Positions 1 through 11,479 of a stretch of DNA of 64,000 nt are shown here, in pieces. The notes beneath the pieces are model-generated. The model was not told the DNA's origin. It searched no databases and worked only from the letters and a program-made list of their open reading frames with translations. The translations under genes were made by a program, and so were the position numbers. The stretch is from Datura wrightii. Lineage: Eukaryota; Streptophyta; Magnoliopsida; Solanales; Solanaceae. Within the stretch, counting starts at the first letter, position 1. Every line of letters starts with the position of its first letter. The stretch covers positions 55,672,501 through 55,736,500 of the forward strand of contig JASDFA010000003.1 in the NCBI GenBank assembly GCA_035772735.1. The letters run 5' to 3'.

Positions 1-900
1 CTAAGCTCTATCTTCAAAAAGCACTTAGCACCCTGAAGCTGGTCAAACAAATCATTAATCTTAGGAAGAGGATACTTGTTCTTGATGTGACCTTGTTTAG
101 TTGTCGATAATCAATACACATACGAAGAGAACCATCCTTCTTTCAGACAAAGAGAACTGGTACACCCCATGGGGATTTGCTCGGTCTGATGAATCCCTTA
201 TCTAAAAGGTATTTCAACTGCTCCTTCAACTCCTTTAGCTCGGCTAGAGCCATTCTATAAGGGGAAATAGATATAGGCTAGGTATGGGGAAGAAGGTCAA
301 TACCAAAATCACCCTCCCGCTCGGGAGGGATTCCCGGTAAATCATCTAGGAAGACTTCTGGATACTTACATACTACTGGGACTGACTGGATAGTCGGGGT
401 ATCGGATGTGGCATCCTTAACCCTAACTAAATGGTACACGCAACCCTTGGAGTTCATCTTTCTAGACATAAAGATAGGAAATGAAACGACCTACAAGCAC
501 AACTGAACTACCCTTCCATTCTATGACTGGCTCTCCTGGAAATCTGAACTCTACTGCATGGGTTCTACAATTAATTAATTCATAACATGCAAATAGCCCA
601 TCGATGCCGAGGACAACATCAAAATTGTTCATGGCTAACTCTACTAAATCTGCTAAGGTGACTCTTTGAAGGACTGTGATCGAGAAACTTCTATTCACCC
701 ATCTAGCTACAACTGAATCACCCACTAGAGTAGAGACTGAGAAGGGTTCTGACAAGATTTAGGGACTGACTCTGAATCTACTAGCAATATAGGACGTCAT
801 AAAAGACAAGGTAGCCCCTAGGTCTAACAAAGCACATACATCAAGGTGGAAAACTCATAACATACCATTGACTACATCCAGGGAGACCTCCTTCTCCTGG
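1..900 (-). pseudogene. Element A pol fragment: protease, linker and N-terminal RT
   Basis: On the minus strand, positions 870-480 encode a retropepsin-like segment with an intact catalytic context (LLDLGATLSF) and the typical Tekay stretch ending in EWKGSSVV. Positions 469-278 encode the linker to RT (QSVPVV, then PPEREGDFGIDLLP). Positions 250-1 encode the start of RT up to the DLFDQLQGAKCF region; the catalytic FIDD motif would lie beyond the window edge. An in-frame stop near 762 and another near 475 break the reading frame. In an intact element this would be part of one gag-pol polyprotein. It is clearly Ty3/Gypsy, and the Tekay assignment rests on similarity to the chromodomain-bearing copies in this window. 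Confidence 0.8.
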
Positions 901-1020
901 CAGGATGCTAAGGCATAGAATCTATTTTGGCGTGGACCGCCACCTGTGCTAGTTGATGCCCCCTACTGGGCTGGGCGTGCAGATGAAGCTGCTAAACTAG
1001 AAGCTGGGCCTCAGCCCCTA

Positions 1021-2096
1021 TCATGGCCCTGTTTAGCTATTGGGCAATCTATGAGCATATGTTCGAGCTTCCCACACCCGAAGCAAGCACCTGTACCCAC
1101 CAAACACTGACCCCTGTGCCTCCGACCACACCTGTCGCAAACTAGGATACTAGAATATGTGGGCCTGCTGCACTGACCCCTAGAGCCTGATGCTCGTCCA
1201 TTTTAGTCATACCTAGGTTGAGATGGCAAACTCATCACTGAAGATACTAGGGCTAAAGATCTCTTGTGGGACTACTGTCCATGCTCACCACCTGATCTCG
1301 GCTGAGAGAACCTATAGTTGTCTGTACTGGCCCTCTTGGCCTCTCTCTCCCTTAAATGTTCCGCCTCCATCTGCTGGACCTACAAGACTATCCAAGAAAA
1401 ATCCATATCCTGATAGAGCATGGCGATTCTACAATCTTTGTCTAGATAATCCACCACCCTATGAACAAACCTGCTCACTCGAGCCCTCTGATCAGCCATT
1501 AACTCTGCGGCATACTTTGACAGACGAGTGAACTTCCTGCACTGTCATCTTTCCCTATTTTAGATTCACGAACTCGGCCGCCTTAGCTCCCTCATCTCGC
1601 AAGGGAAGAACTGATCTAGGAAAGTAATATGAAACTCATCTCAACTAATAGAGCCTGCTCCGACTTCTCTACTATCCTTCCACTATTTACACCAAATTTG
1701 TGCAACCTCCTTCAACTGATATAAGGACAAATCGGCACACTCCCCTCCAGTCACCCCCATGACCTGGGTGATCTTCAAAATCTCGTCAATAAACTTATAT
1801 GGATCCTCATCCACCTTTGACCCACGAAACTCTGCTGGGTTCATCCTTACGAAGTCTCTGACTCGTGTTGCCGCTACATTCCCATTCTGTGGGACATGCG
1901 TTACTACCTGCTGGTTGACCTGGGCGATCAAGGCCTGTGCTAGCATCTGAATGGCTACACTGAATTCGGCGTGGGCAACTGGCTCCGGTGCATGGTGCTC
2001 ATGGGCTGGTGGGGATTGTTGGTGCCCATCTCCATTGTCATCCTCGTGGTCATTCCCATTCCCATTTCTTCTACTGTTAACTCTGCGGGGAGGCAT
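1021..2096 (-). pseudogene. Element A gag (nucleocapsid/capsid), disrupted
   Basis: The frame starts with MPPRRVN at 2096 (CAT at 2094-2096 on the plus strand) and a low-complexity N/G/H-rich stretch. The capsid segment follows (RMNPAEFRGSKVDEDP and ITQVMGV) and runs open to a stop at 1683. Homology continues beyond that stop with several stops (RLSKYAAELMADQRARV) to two zinc-knuckle-like motifs. The second, CFGCGKLEHMLIDC near 1090-1045, keeps the CX2CX4HX4C spacing. Gag would form the virus-like particle and bind the element RNA. Homologous gag pieces occur here at 6624, 15463 and, on the minus strand, 59026. Confidence 0.8.
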
Positions 2097-2290
2097 GGTT
2101 CTGCAATCACAAATAGCACGAGTTAGAAGGTTAGAGAGACATTTCACCGCACGACATAGATCATGAAAGAAGGGAACATTTCCTAAACATCTCGTAGCCT
2201 CTTCATCATAAGTGTAGCGTGCTTTACACCCATGAAAAAGACTCGACTTAACACGGCTTTCAGACACCCTAGGACACTTCAAAACCTATT

Positions 2291-2302
2291 TTTATGATAC
2301 CA
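2291..2302 (-). other. Primer-binding site of element A
   Basis: On the minus strand the LTR end (TGACA) is followed by the spacer AACT and then TGGTATCA, the first 8 bases of the plant initiator-Met tRNA primer site. The next four bases (TAAA) do not match the usual GAGC, so the site is decayed. Confidence 0.7.
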
Positions 2303-2306
2303 AGTT

Positions 2307-4625
2307 TGTCACAACCCAAACATAGGCCCGGATTGAGACACGGGACAAAGAGCCCCGAGAAACTCCAAGCCGAACCATGGCATGAACATACATCTAACTC
2401 AATTAATAAAAATGGAAGATTGACATAGTAACCATAGTGTAAGTCTGAACACAATATAGCCTTTAAAATACACACATGAATCATAAACTGATTATACATT
2501 ATATTTGAAAAGCATCTAATTTTGAAGAGTTGATGGGACAAAACCCCAACTAACTCTCTAGGTATGAAACTGAAAATACGAAGATAACTGATAAAAATGG
2601 TCCTAGGGATATAGGACTCACCACTAAAGCTGGATGCTAACTCCGAAAATTGGCTAGTGACGGAGTTGAGTGTGAAGATCGGAGCCTGTATATTAAAACA
2701 ATACAGCATAGAGTATGCGGTTAGTACATGGAATGTACCGAGAATGTAAGGTAAGTAAAATCACTTAAATAAGTAAAATCATTTAAAACATACATAATAT
2801 AAAACATAATCAAGAAAAGAATCTGAGAGTAGGGCTTGCATGCTATTTTCTGAAATCATGATCTAAACGTAACTAAATATCATAACTGAATTGGATGACC
2901 CAAAGCTGAAATCTGATAATCGTAGTAAAACTGAACATTGGTTCAAACCTACTTTAGAACACACACACACATATATATATATATATCATGAATGATAAAC
3001 ATGCACAACTGAAATCATGAGGAACAATGGGAGGCTCGTCATATAACCGACATTACCACAATAGAGATTACATGGTCCCAACTATCACACTCAAGTGGAC
3101 AAAGCCATCTAAATCCTTGCTATGGATAAAGATGCTACCATGATATCAATATCAAGCTGAAGGCCCCTTGGGGCAGGGGAAACCTCATAAAGGAGGTCCC
3201 AAATAATCTGATCATACCTACGTTGGTACGTACTTCTGAGGCATAGGGTTGACTGACCCTTAGCCTACTCGGTGTTACTCCCGAAAACATGCATATACTC
3301 TCCATAATTTTTCAATGAAGCTAACCATCATCTAGTGACGAAGCTGAATAATCATGTACATATAAAATCTAAAATCATACATGAGGAGTCTTTGCTCAAA
3401 TCATACCACAAGCTTAACATAATTGGGAGTCTTGACTCCAAAATCATGTGGTAAGCTAATTGACTTGAAATCATGAATCATACTTGAATATGTGGGCTTT
3501 TCCAATACTTAAACATGCTATAAAATAGTTTATTCACTTGAAAACGTGATCATAGACATGGGTAACTTGAAAACATACTTTTCATCATAAATATCTCATC
3601 ATACTTAAACATACATCATAAATCTCAACTTTCATGAACTTCTCATGGATGGGCATTATAACTTATAAAACTTGAAAACATGATTTATAATTGAAAATGT
3701 TTTAAAACTTTCCCATGAATCATAACTCAATAATAGAAACATACTTAGATCATACCCATATAGAAACTTAGGAGATTCATGCATTGGGTTAAAACCCCAT
3801 AGGATCAACATATAGATTTTCATGAATTAGAGAGGGATTGGGGATGGGTGTGAAAAATTCACCCATACATAACCTTACATACCTAAGAGAATCTGATTCT
3901 GCAACTTCTTTGATTGCCCAAGGAAGAATTGATGAAAACTTGAAGCAATTAAGCTTAATCACCTCTCTAGACTTCTAAGTTTGCATGCAGGAATAGAAAT
4001 AGCTTAGAATGAACTTACCCCTCTTAAAACTCACTATTCATAGCTTAAAAAGACATAGTTTAGGATTTAGGATCATAGGAATTACAAAAAAGCCCTACTA
4101 AATTCGCGGAGAAAAACTGACTTCCACTCCCCAACGAGGGACTGGACGAGTCGTCACCACTGGGCACGAGTTGTTATCTCCTGTCTTATGTACACTAGCC
4201 AATTTTCCTCAAAGGTCCCCATGAGGTACCTGAAGGCTCGTCACTGGTGACCACAACTCATGTTCACCTCTCGTTAACTCCACGACCCAAAACATTTAAT
4301 CCTTAACCAATAGCTGACCACGACTCACCTAACAAATCATGGCATTTGACCACGACTCGTGGTGTCCAGTCGTGGGGACACTGCCAACTCATCCTTCATC
4401 CTTCAACTTCCCCGACCATGGGTGACCTAACTGCTCGTGGTAACACTCGTGGTCACCCCACTTTGAAATTTTCAAGAAAGTCAACAGTCCTTACCACGAT
4501 TCACTTAATGACTCATGGTCAACCTGACGAGTCACTGGACGACTTGTTCTATGACCTAGGGCAAAAAATCCTGTTTTCTCCATTTCAACTCCCGGGTCTG
4601 ATCTTAGGGCTTCCGGGGTATAACA
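2307..4625 (-). repeat. Element A 5' LTR (about 2.3 kb)
   Basis: On the minus strand it runs from TGTTATACCCC (4625) to GTGACA (2307). Positions 4130-4550 hold many short palindromic repeats such as CACGACTCGTGG, followed by a pyrimidine/AT-rich part. It aligns along its length with the 3' LTR at 20106-22937: both start with GATCAGAC and GGAGTTGA words and share the AGGAATTACAAAAAAGCCC region. No intact gene lies inside; the ORF at 4346-4669 is a by-product of the repeats. Confidence 0.85.
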
Positions 4626-6416
4626 TATACTACGTCATTTTAAGCTCTAAAAGAGGTGTATTAAGGTAGTTTAACCTATTCTTGTGCATTCAACTACCAT
4701 GAATACGAGTTTAGAGGGTTCCATTGAAGATCAAACTTAGAATCCTCCAATTCTCCTCCGAATCTCTTGGGCTTCAAAGTCAAGTTAAGAATTAGTTTAC
4801 CCAGGTATGTAGGGCTATGAATGAGAGTTTCCTTTCACTCTCATGCCTAAATTTCTCCTCAAGTTCATGAATTCAAGTCTTAAGTCAAGTTTATGATCCT
4901 ACAGGGTTTTAACCCAAATGTATGAAATTCTCTATGATTTATTTATGGGTCAATTCTCCTTATTCTTCAAAGCATCTTTAAAGATTTATGGGCAGATTTT
5001 ATGTACTAATTGATTATGACTTCATGATTGCAAGTTTTAGAAGATAATGCCCAATTATGCAGGTTCATGAAAAGTTAGTCTATGATTGATGATTTCAAGT
5101 ATGATGAAGTATCTAGCATGTATGTATGTTTACAAATTACCCATATATGAATCTATGATTTTGACTAGTGAAGTCTATTTCAAGTATGTATGATATTCAG
5201 ATTTTTGGTAATCCCACTCAGATTTAGCATGTTTTCATGATTCAGTTCAGTTTTATACATCAGCTTACCATATGGTTTTGGAGTCTATATTCCCCTATTC
5301 AGCTTATAGTATGTTTGGAGCCAGGACTCCCCATATTCATATTTTTAGACTATGCATGTAATTACATTATCAGCTTCGTTGAAAAATGATATTCTCAAAT
5401 TCGTTGAAATACGACGGAGAGCACCTTGCATGTTATTGGGAGCAGTATCTAGCACCGAGTAGGCTAGGGTTCATGAAAACCCTAGGTCTCAGAACTACGT
5501 GCCAATGTAGGATTATCCAGTTACTTTGGGATCTTCCTTGTAAGCTTTCCCCTACCCCAAATGGGCCTTTAGCTTGATATCGTATCATGGTAGTACCCTT
5601 ATCCCTAGCAAGGATTTGGACGGCTCTGCCTACTTAAGTGTAATAGTTGGGATCACGTAAGCTCTATTGTGATATTGTTAGTTATATGACGAGTCTCTCA
5701 TTATTCCTCATGATCTCAGTTATGCATGTTTATCAGTTATGATATTATGTTTTCAGCAGGTTTGACCCAATGATTTGGTTATCAATTTTTACTTATGAAT
5801 CTCAGTTTCAACTATGGGTCATTCAATTCAGTTATGAGATCCAATTTATGTCTATTCATGTTTTCATATGAAGTCTTTACTCTAAAAACCTTATGATGTT
5901 TTGATTTATGATATGCATGGTTTCAGTTTTTACTTACTCAGACTGTTTTTACTTACTTTGTATACTCAGTACATTCCAAGTACTGACCGCATACTCTATG
6001 CTATATCATTTCATGATATAGGTCCTAGCGATCAGAATTAGACGCGTCGTTAGTTCAGCTCTCATTCTAGCTCAGACACTGCCTTGGGTGAGTCCTCATC
6101 CTCCGAGGACATCTATCTTTCAGTATTATCATGTCAGTTTGTTTCGGACTTAGAGATAGCTGGGGGCTTGTCCCTGCATCTCATCAGTTAGTAGAGGTTT
6201 TCCAAACATAGACTTATATATTCAACATTTGATTCAGTGTTATCATATTACCGTTGGATAGACGTTTTGTTATTCAGACTTCCACTATTTCAGAATTTAG
6301 TTATCATCTTTGCTTATGTTGATTTTAGTTATCATGTTTATGCCATTGGTTGACTTGGAGTCATTTATGGTTCTAGGTTCCGTGTCTAGATCCGGGCCTA
6401 TGTTCGAGTCGTGATG
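4626..6416 (+). repeat. Element B 5' LTR, left part missing
   Basis: This sequence aligns with 26800-28586, sharing words such as CTAAAAGAGGTGTATTAAGG and GACGCGTCGTTAGTTCA. Its first ~480 bp are absent because element A begins exactly at the break. It ends GTCGTGATG where the sister LTR ends TTGTGACA, so the terminal CA has decayed. The spacer AGCT and a primer-binding site follow. It contains no gene. Confidence 0.8.
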
Positions 6417-6420
6417 AGCT

Positions 6421-6432
6421 TGGCATCAGAGC
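6421..6432 (+). other. Primer-binding site of element B (initiator Met tRNA)
   Basis: TGGCATCAGAGC sits 4 nt after the LTR end. It matches the plant initiator-Met primer site TGGTATCAGAGC with one C-for-T change and fixes the plus orientation of B. Confidence 0.85.
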
Positions 6433-6623
6433 AAAGGTTTAGAGTGTCCTAGGGTGTCTAAAAACCATATTAAGTAGTCTTTTTCATGGGTGTAAAGCGC
6501 GCCACACTTATGAGGAAGAGGCTACAGGACATTTTAGGAAACTTCTCTTTCATGATTCTATCTCGTGTTATGAGTTCAACTCTCTCTATTCCTCTAACTC
6601 CAGCTTTACACATTTTCAGAATC

Positions 6624-6848
6624 ATGCCTCCATGCCGAGTTAATGGAAGAAGAAATGGAAACGGAAATGGAAATGGCCATGAGGATGGCAATGGAGATGG
6701 GCACCAGCAAGCCCCACCAGCCCAAGAAGATCCCGTGCCTGAGCAGGTTGCCATGCTGAGTTTAGGGTAGCCATTCAGATGTTGGCACAAGCGTTGACTG
6801 CTCAGGTCAATCAGCAGGCAGTGGCTCATGTTCCCCAGAATGGGAATG
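6624..6848 (+). pseudogene. Element B gag, N-terminal fragment
   Basis: ATG at 6624 starts MPPCRVNGRRNGNGNG, homologous to the gag start of element A (MPPRRVN). A one-base deletion near 6753 shifts the frame, giving a stop at 6768-6770. The same homology continues in another frame (VAIQMLAQALTAQVNQQ, then HVPQNGN) until 6848, where an unrelated minus-strand LTR fragment begins. Upstream, 6481-6529 carries a leader block shared with elements A and F. The rest of B's gag is not adjacent; the nearest candidate continuation starts at 22938, with the middle of gag missing. Confidence 0.75.
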
Positions 6849-7247
6849 TGATAATGCTCAAACTCACACTTCCTGGAAAAGTATAAAGATGATAAAGAAC
6901 CCAAAAAGAGGTTGGGGTCGAACCCATGGGAGCACCAGCAAATTTGGCAGTGGCTGCCTCATCCTGGGCTTTGGCTTTTGCCCTAGTGGTTCGGGTCCCA
7001 TTAGTGTTAGATGTATCGACCCTATATTCCTCCAATGAACCACTAGGTATGTTGCCTACATGTTCAGATTTGGAGGTTTCATCTATCAATTCCCTCCGAG
7101 CAGTTGCTTTGGAGGCTTTTCTCTTCTAAGTCATTGTACTTGTGGAGAAAAAGGGTTAGAATTCCAAATCTGAGAAAAAAAAGGTAAGAAAAAAATTCCT
7201 CGATAATTATTCACGGGTCTACAGTACGAGTTGTACCTTGGAGGTAC
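6849..7247 (-). mobile_element. Remnant M of an Athila-like element (J/L-type LTR pieces)
   Basis: On the minus strand the segment 6935-6849 ends GTTTGAGCATTATCA and contains GGGTTCGACCCCAACCTC, matching the end of the J LTR (63858-63942). The sequence then switches to about 200 bp of non-LTR sequence with a minus-strand open stretch containing KRKASKAT. That stretch could be the N-terminus of an ORF2-like protein, but I cannot confirm it. Positions 7205-7247 again resemble J-type LTR palindromes (GTACGAGTTGTACC). The pieces are rearranged and non-functional. Element C starts at 7248 inside this remnant. Confidence 0.5.
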
Positions 7248-8660
7248 TTATCTTGGGCAGATTTATATGCCCAAGTGATACTCAAATGTGTCATTTTGTC
7301 TTATTTATCTATCGATGTGTGTACATTCTCATGTGAATTGTAATAAAATGTGAATTTATACTAACCAACATGATTAGCGTGGTGTTGCAGGAAAAATATA
7401 ATTTTACGAAGCTAAGATGCATGTTGGGAGAAATCGGGATTGGACTCGGAAGCCAGCAAGGAAAAAAAGCACAAGGAAAGCACGAATTAAAGGGGCTCCG
7501 CGATGGAGCCATGTCACGCTGCCATCGTGGATGCATTCTGCCTGGATGCTGAAATTATGCCAAATTCCAGTGAAGGTGCGCGTTGGGGCCGTGGCACGTT
7601 GGCCTGGCCCACCGTTGCACGCCGTGCCACATTGGGTTTTAATACTTGGAAGACCGGATTCTAGTGAGGGTCCGCGTTGGTGACGTGTCACGGAGGCAGT
7701 GCTCCGCGATGCACTCCGTGACACGTTTCTTGTTATTCCGGGAAAAATTCCCACTAGTATAAATAGAACACTTAGGTTCATTTTTAATAATTCTGACTTG
7801 GTGGAGCAAGAACGTGGGTTACAGGCAGTTGAGGGGACGAAAATCTCAGGGTTTTTCTCTATCTCCTTCTTCTTTATTTCAATTGCTTGTATGATTAACA
7901 CTCATTTAACGATGTTTAATCCACAAATGAGTGGCTAAATTCCCTTCTTGCTGAGGTTAAGAACATTTGTATTGAAATGTGATTATTGATAAATTGGTTT
8001 TTCATCTTTTCTTCCATGGTTGTTCTATTGATTCTTGTTCTTACTGTGTTAATGTGTGGCCAACATTAATGTATATCTAAAAAGTCCGGTTTCACTCGAG
8101 AGAGCAAGAAATTGGAAAGTTGTGAATTGATAGGATATGATCTTTTCTTAGTTTGGGAAAATTGAGAATTGATTTACCTTCAGGATAGAGATATACCTGA
8201 AAGTCGTATTAGTCAATTAAGGAATCAGTTTTGTATGGTTAGAACATGAATTTCTTTGTATCACAGAGATGTAGGTGGAAGGTTCATGATTCTTAATATG
8301 GGTTAAATACGAGAGTTTTAATCCATAGGCAATAATTCTTGACCAGCAACCGGAGGAAAGATTAATCAAATTGTATCGATAATTTATTTCTCTACATGTT
8401 CATTTTAGCCTCAGCATGCTCATACTTATAGTTCAGACTCAATTTGTATATTCATTTTAGACTTAGTATAAAATTAGGAACAAAATATCAAAATCTTCTT
8501 CACACTGTTGTCTGCAGTTTAGAGTTAACGTTTATTGACACTTGATTAGATTGATACCTTAGTCCAGTCTCTGTGGGATCGATACTTGGCTTACTTGAGC
8601 CACTTTACTACTTGTTCGACCACGTGCACTTGCGTGTAGTTATACCAAACAGACCGAACA
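7248..8660 (+). repeat. Element C 5' LTR (1.4 kb)
   Basis: It begins TTATCTTGGGC (the terminal TG has decayed to TT) and ends CCGAACA. An inverted repeat near the start pairs CTTGGGCA (7252-7259) with TGCCCAAG (7268-7275). Positions 7490-7735 hold palindromic, CG-rich words (CCGTGACACG) before a TATA box. The end carries CTGTGGGATCGATACTTGG and CCACGTGCACTTGCGTGTA, both also present in D and E. Confidence 0.85.
7758..7765 (+). promoter_or_regulatory. LTR TATA box of element C
   Basis: TATAAATA lies in ACTAGTATAAATAGAACAC. The same context occurs in the LTRs of D (36719, 45205) and E (47419, 51848), so it is the probable Pol II promoter of the family. Transcription would start roughly 25-35 nt downstream, defining the U3/R border. 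Confidence 0.7.
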
Positions 8661-8666
8661 AGTTTT

Positions 8667-8684
8667 TGGCGCCGTTTCCAGGGA
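8667..8684 (+). other. Primer-binding site of element C (tRNA-Asp type)
   Basis: TGGCGCCGTTTCCAGGGA follows the LTR after the spacer AGTTTT. It differs at two positions from the TGGCGCCGTTGCCGGGGA of D and E, which is complementary to the 3' end of plant tRNA-Asp, the primer typical of Athila-type elements. Confidence 0.85.
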
Positions 8685-8797
8685 CTGGCAATTGGTAAGT
8701 GTTAGTTTATATTTCTTCTTAGTGTTGACAACTTGGTCTTAGCCTGTATTTTATAGATACTAATTTCTGTCGAACACTGGCAAGAGACAAGGAGCTG

Positions 8798-11176
8798 GTG
8801 GACTCATCTTTAGAGCTAGAAAGACAATTTCATCGTCAAAGGAGAGAAGCTCTAGAGATAAAGCTGCAGTTGCTCAGACAAACAATCCTGGAGCAACAAC
8901 AGAATCCACCAGTCGTAAGGGCAATGTTAGTGCCCGAGGAAATGGCAGCTAGGCCGGTTCGCGAGGTGGAAATCCCACATGCTAACAATGTCACATCTAG
9001 CATCCGCAAACCCGAGCCAGGAGGGAGGTTCGAGCTTAAACAGAACATGGTGCAATTGCTGCACACCAGTGGGCAGTTCACAGGTCTCCCTCATGAGGAT
9101 CCACAGCAACATCTCTAAAACTTTTTGGAGATAAGTGACACGTACATCCCCGCTGGAGTGTCATCAGATTATGTCAGGCTTACATAGTTCCCATTTCCAC
9201 TTTTGGGAGAAGCTAAGAGGTGGTTGAAAGCTGAGCCACCTAATTCCATCACCACGTGGGATGATCTTGCAAAGAAATTTTTGATACGGTTCTTTCCATC
9301 CGGTAAAACAGCAAGACTTAGAAGTCAAATTCTAAGTTTTAAACAGAGAGAGGGAGAGAATCTGTATCAGGCCTGGGAGAGATTCAAATCAATGTTGCAG
9401 GATTGTCTTCATCACCACCAATCCAATGATGTGCTAGTGCATACTTTCATAGAGGGTTTGGAACCCCACACAAAAATCTTGCTAGACTCAGCAGCTGGGG
9501 GACAAGCATTAGAGAAGACTTATGAGGAGTTGTATACCTTGTTAAATCGTATTTCGCAGGGGAATCCGGAGTGGAATGCGGATTCGTCAAGAGGAGGAAC
9601 AAGGAAAGCAGCAGGAGTCCTAAAAGTGGATGGTTTTACAGCTATTGCTGCACAAATAGTTGCGTTATAGAATCAACTCAACACCCACTTCAGTAACATG
9701 AGCATGAACCAGTCTCAAGCCCCAGTGAATGTAGTGCAGCAGATTTGGTGTGAAGTGTGCGGGAGTAATGAACACTCAGTTGAGTGTTGCAGGGAAAATC
9801 CTGATTCGGTGAACTTTGTTGGTAATGTACAGAGAAATAACCACCTACAGTATGGCAACAGCTACAATTCCAACTGGAGGAATCACCCGAATTTCTCTTG
9901 GGGTAGCAACAACCATCAAGGGCAAAGTTCGAGTCAGGGGGCACAGAGAAATCAAGGAGGGCAGCAGAACTATCAGTCACAATACAGAAGCAACAATGCA
10001 CCTCCTCCACCACCATCACCCAGCATTGAGGAAATGTTCAAGACAATGATAGCTAACCAAGCTCAATTGCAGGCTGATTACGTGAAATTGGCAGCTGATG
10101 TAAAGAACAATCAGTTAGCTACAAAGGCGCTGGAGTACCAGTTTGGGCAATTTGCTGGAGCTCAAAACACCAGGCCGAGAGGAGGACTTCCAAGTGACAC
10201 TGACCCCAACCCCAAGCAAGTAAAGGCAGTGACCACGAGGAGTGGTTTGCAACTCAAGGAGGTGGAACCAGAAAGACCACCACAGTAGTCGGGAGTAGTG
10301 GAAAAGGAGAAGGAGCACAATGATGATAGGGGGAAGGAGAAGGAAGCTGAACCAGAAAGACCACCACCCCCGTTCCCTCAAAGACTAAGGAAACACAAGG
10401 AGGAAGCGTGTTTCAAGAAGTTCATGGAGGTGCTTAAGCAGGTACACATTAATTTACCTCTTGTTGATGTTTTGCAGGGAGTGCCGAAGTACGCGAAATA
10501 TATCAAGGACATCGTGGCAAACAAAAGCAGGTTCACTGAGTACGCCACGGTGGCGCTTACGAAGGAGTGCACTTCACGGATACAAAATAGGTTGCCCACA
10601 AAGCTCAAGGACCCTGGGAGCTTTACAATTCAAATTACAATTGGGCAGAGTATCCGAGCTCGTGGATTATGTGATTTGGGAGCGAGCATTAACTTGATGC
10701 TGACATCGGTATTCAAGAAGTTGGGGCTAGGGAGTCCTAGACCAACAACAGTGATCTTGCAACTAGCGGATCATTCCTTAGCCAGACCTGATGGCATTGT
10801 GGAAGACGTGCTGGTGCAAGTGGGCTCCCTTATCTTCCCGGTAGACTTCGTTGTGTTGGATTTTGAGCTAGAAGCGAAAGTCCCATTTATTTTGGGATGT
10901 CCTTTCTTGGAGACCGGGAAAGCACTTATTGATGTAGCGGCAGTGTAGCTAACTATGCGGTCCCATGACAAGGTGGAGGTGTTTGAGGTGTACAAGGCTA
11001 CAAAGCTGCCGACCATGTACGAGGAACTCTCAGTGATCAACGTGCTTGATCGAGCAGATAGTGCTCAGAGCGTTGAGTCACGGGAGCCATTAGGGAAACC
11101 ACCGGAGAAGTGTAAGCATGACATGGGTGAGGACGGTAGTCGAGAGAAGACATCCGTCACCCTAGAGGATGACTGA
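8798..11176 (+). pseudogene. Element C gag-pro polyprotein with in-frame stops
   Basis: One frame, interrupted by stops, encodes Athila-type gag and an aspartic protease. In order: an N-terminal region (RKPEPGGRFELKQ), a capsid domain (EAKRWLKAEPPNSITTWDD and the QREGENLYQAWERF signature), a zinc knuckle CEVCGSNEHSVECC (CX2CX4HX4C, near 9750-9790), a proline-rich linker and coiled segment, and a retropepsin active site DLGAS at 10673. Five in-frame stops are visible near 9116, 9186, 9668, 10286 and 10946; at most of these the homologue in D has a sense codon. The frame ends TGA at 11174. No in-frame ATG precedes the homology; the position I use as start reads GTG. No RT follows. Confidence 0.85.
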
Positions 11177-11215
11177 GCTTAATGAAGTCGAGCTGCGACG
11201 GTAAACCAGGCGCTG

Positions 11216-11233
11216 CACGGGAGGCAACCCGTG
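11216..11233 (+). other. Hairpin with AGGCAA loop after gag-pro (element C)
   Basis: CACGGG, loop AGGCAA, CCCGTG: a perfect 6-bp stem starting 40 nt after the gag-pro stop. The same loop in the same place occurs in D with an identical stem and in E with a different but still paired stem. I infer an RNA structure acting on the genomic RNA or its translation. Confidence 0.7.
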
Positions 11234-11479
11234 AAATTTTTGTAATATGTGAATAGATTTCGTAGAAGAAAAAAAAAAGAAAAGAAAAAAATGAGAAAAA
11301 TAAAAATAAAAACAAAAAAAAATTGTATTTTATGTGAAACCTATAAATTCTAACCAATTTCTTGTTGTGAGATGAATTTTAGGTTGAACGGAGGGTAAAA
11401 ATGCAAAGGATCGCAAAGTAAAAATCGAGGTAAGAAAAATAATAAAAAGTGGCAAAACAGTGAGCCTGCGCGATGGCTC

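Larger units (their letters stand above)
1..4625 (-). mobile_element. Element A: Tekay/Del-type Ty3/Gypsy chromovirus, 5' part
   Basis: Reading right to left it has a complete 5' LTR (2307-4625), a primer-binding site (TGGTATCA), gag with zinc knuckles, protease and the start of RT, then leaves the window. The LTR begins TGTTATACCCC at 4625, where a fragment of a different LTR type (element B, plus strand) starts. A therefore appears to have inserted into B's 5' LTR. The other insertion end lies outside the window, so no target-site duplication can be checked. Stops and frameshifts make it defective. Confidence 0.85.

Noticed and set aside
2960..2990. CA/TA microsatellite in A's LTR as a functional element
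   Set aside because: It is a short simple repeat (ACACAC then ATATAT) with no supporting context.
4346..4669. 107-residue open frame in the A/B LTR junction
   Set aside because: It spans the palindromic repeat region of A's LTR and crosses into B's LTR; both are non-coding.
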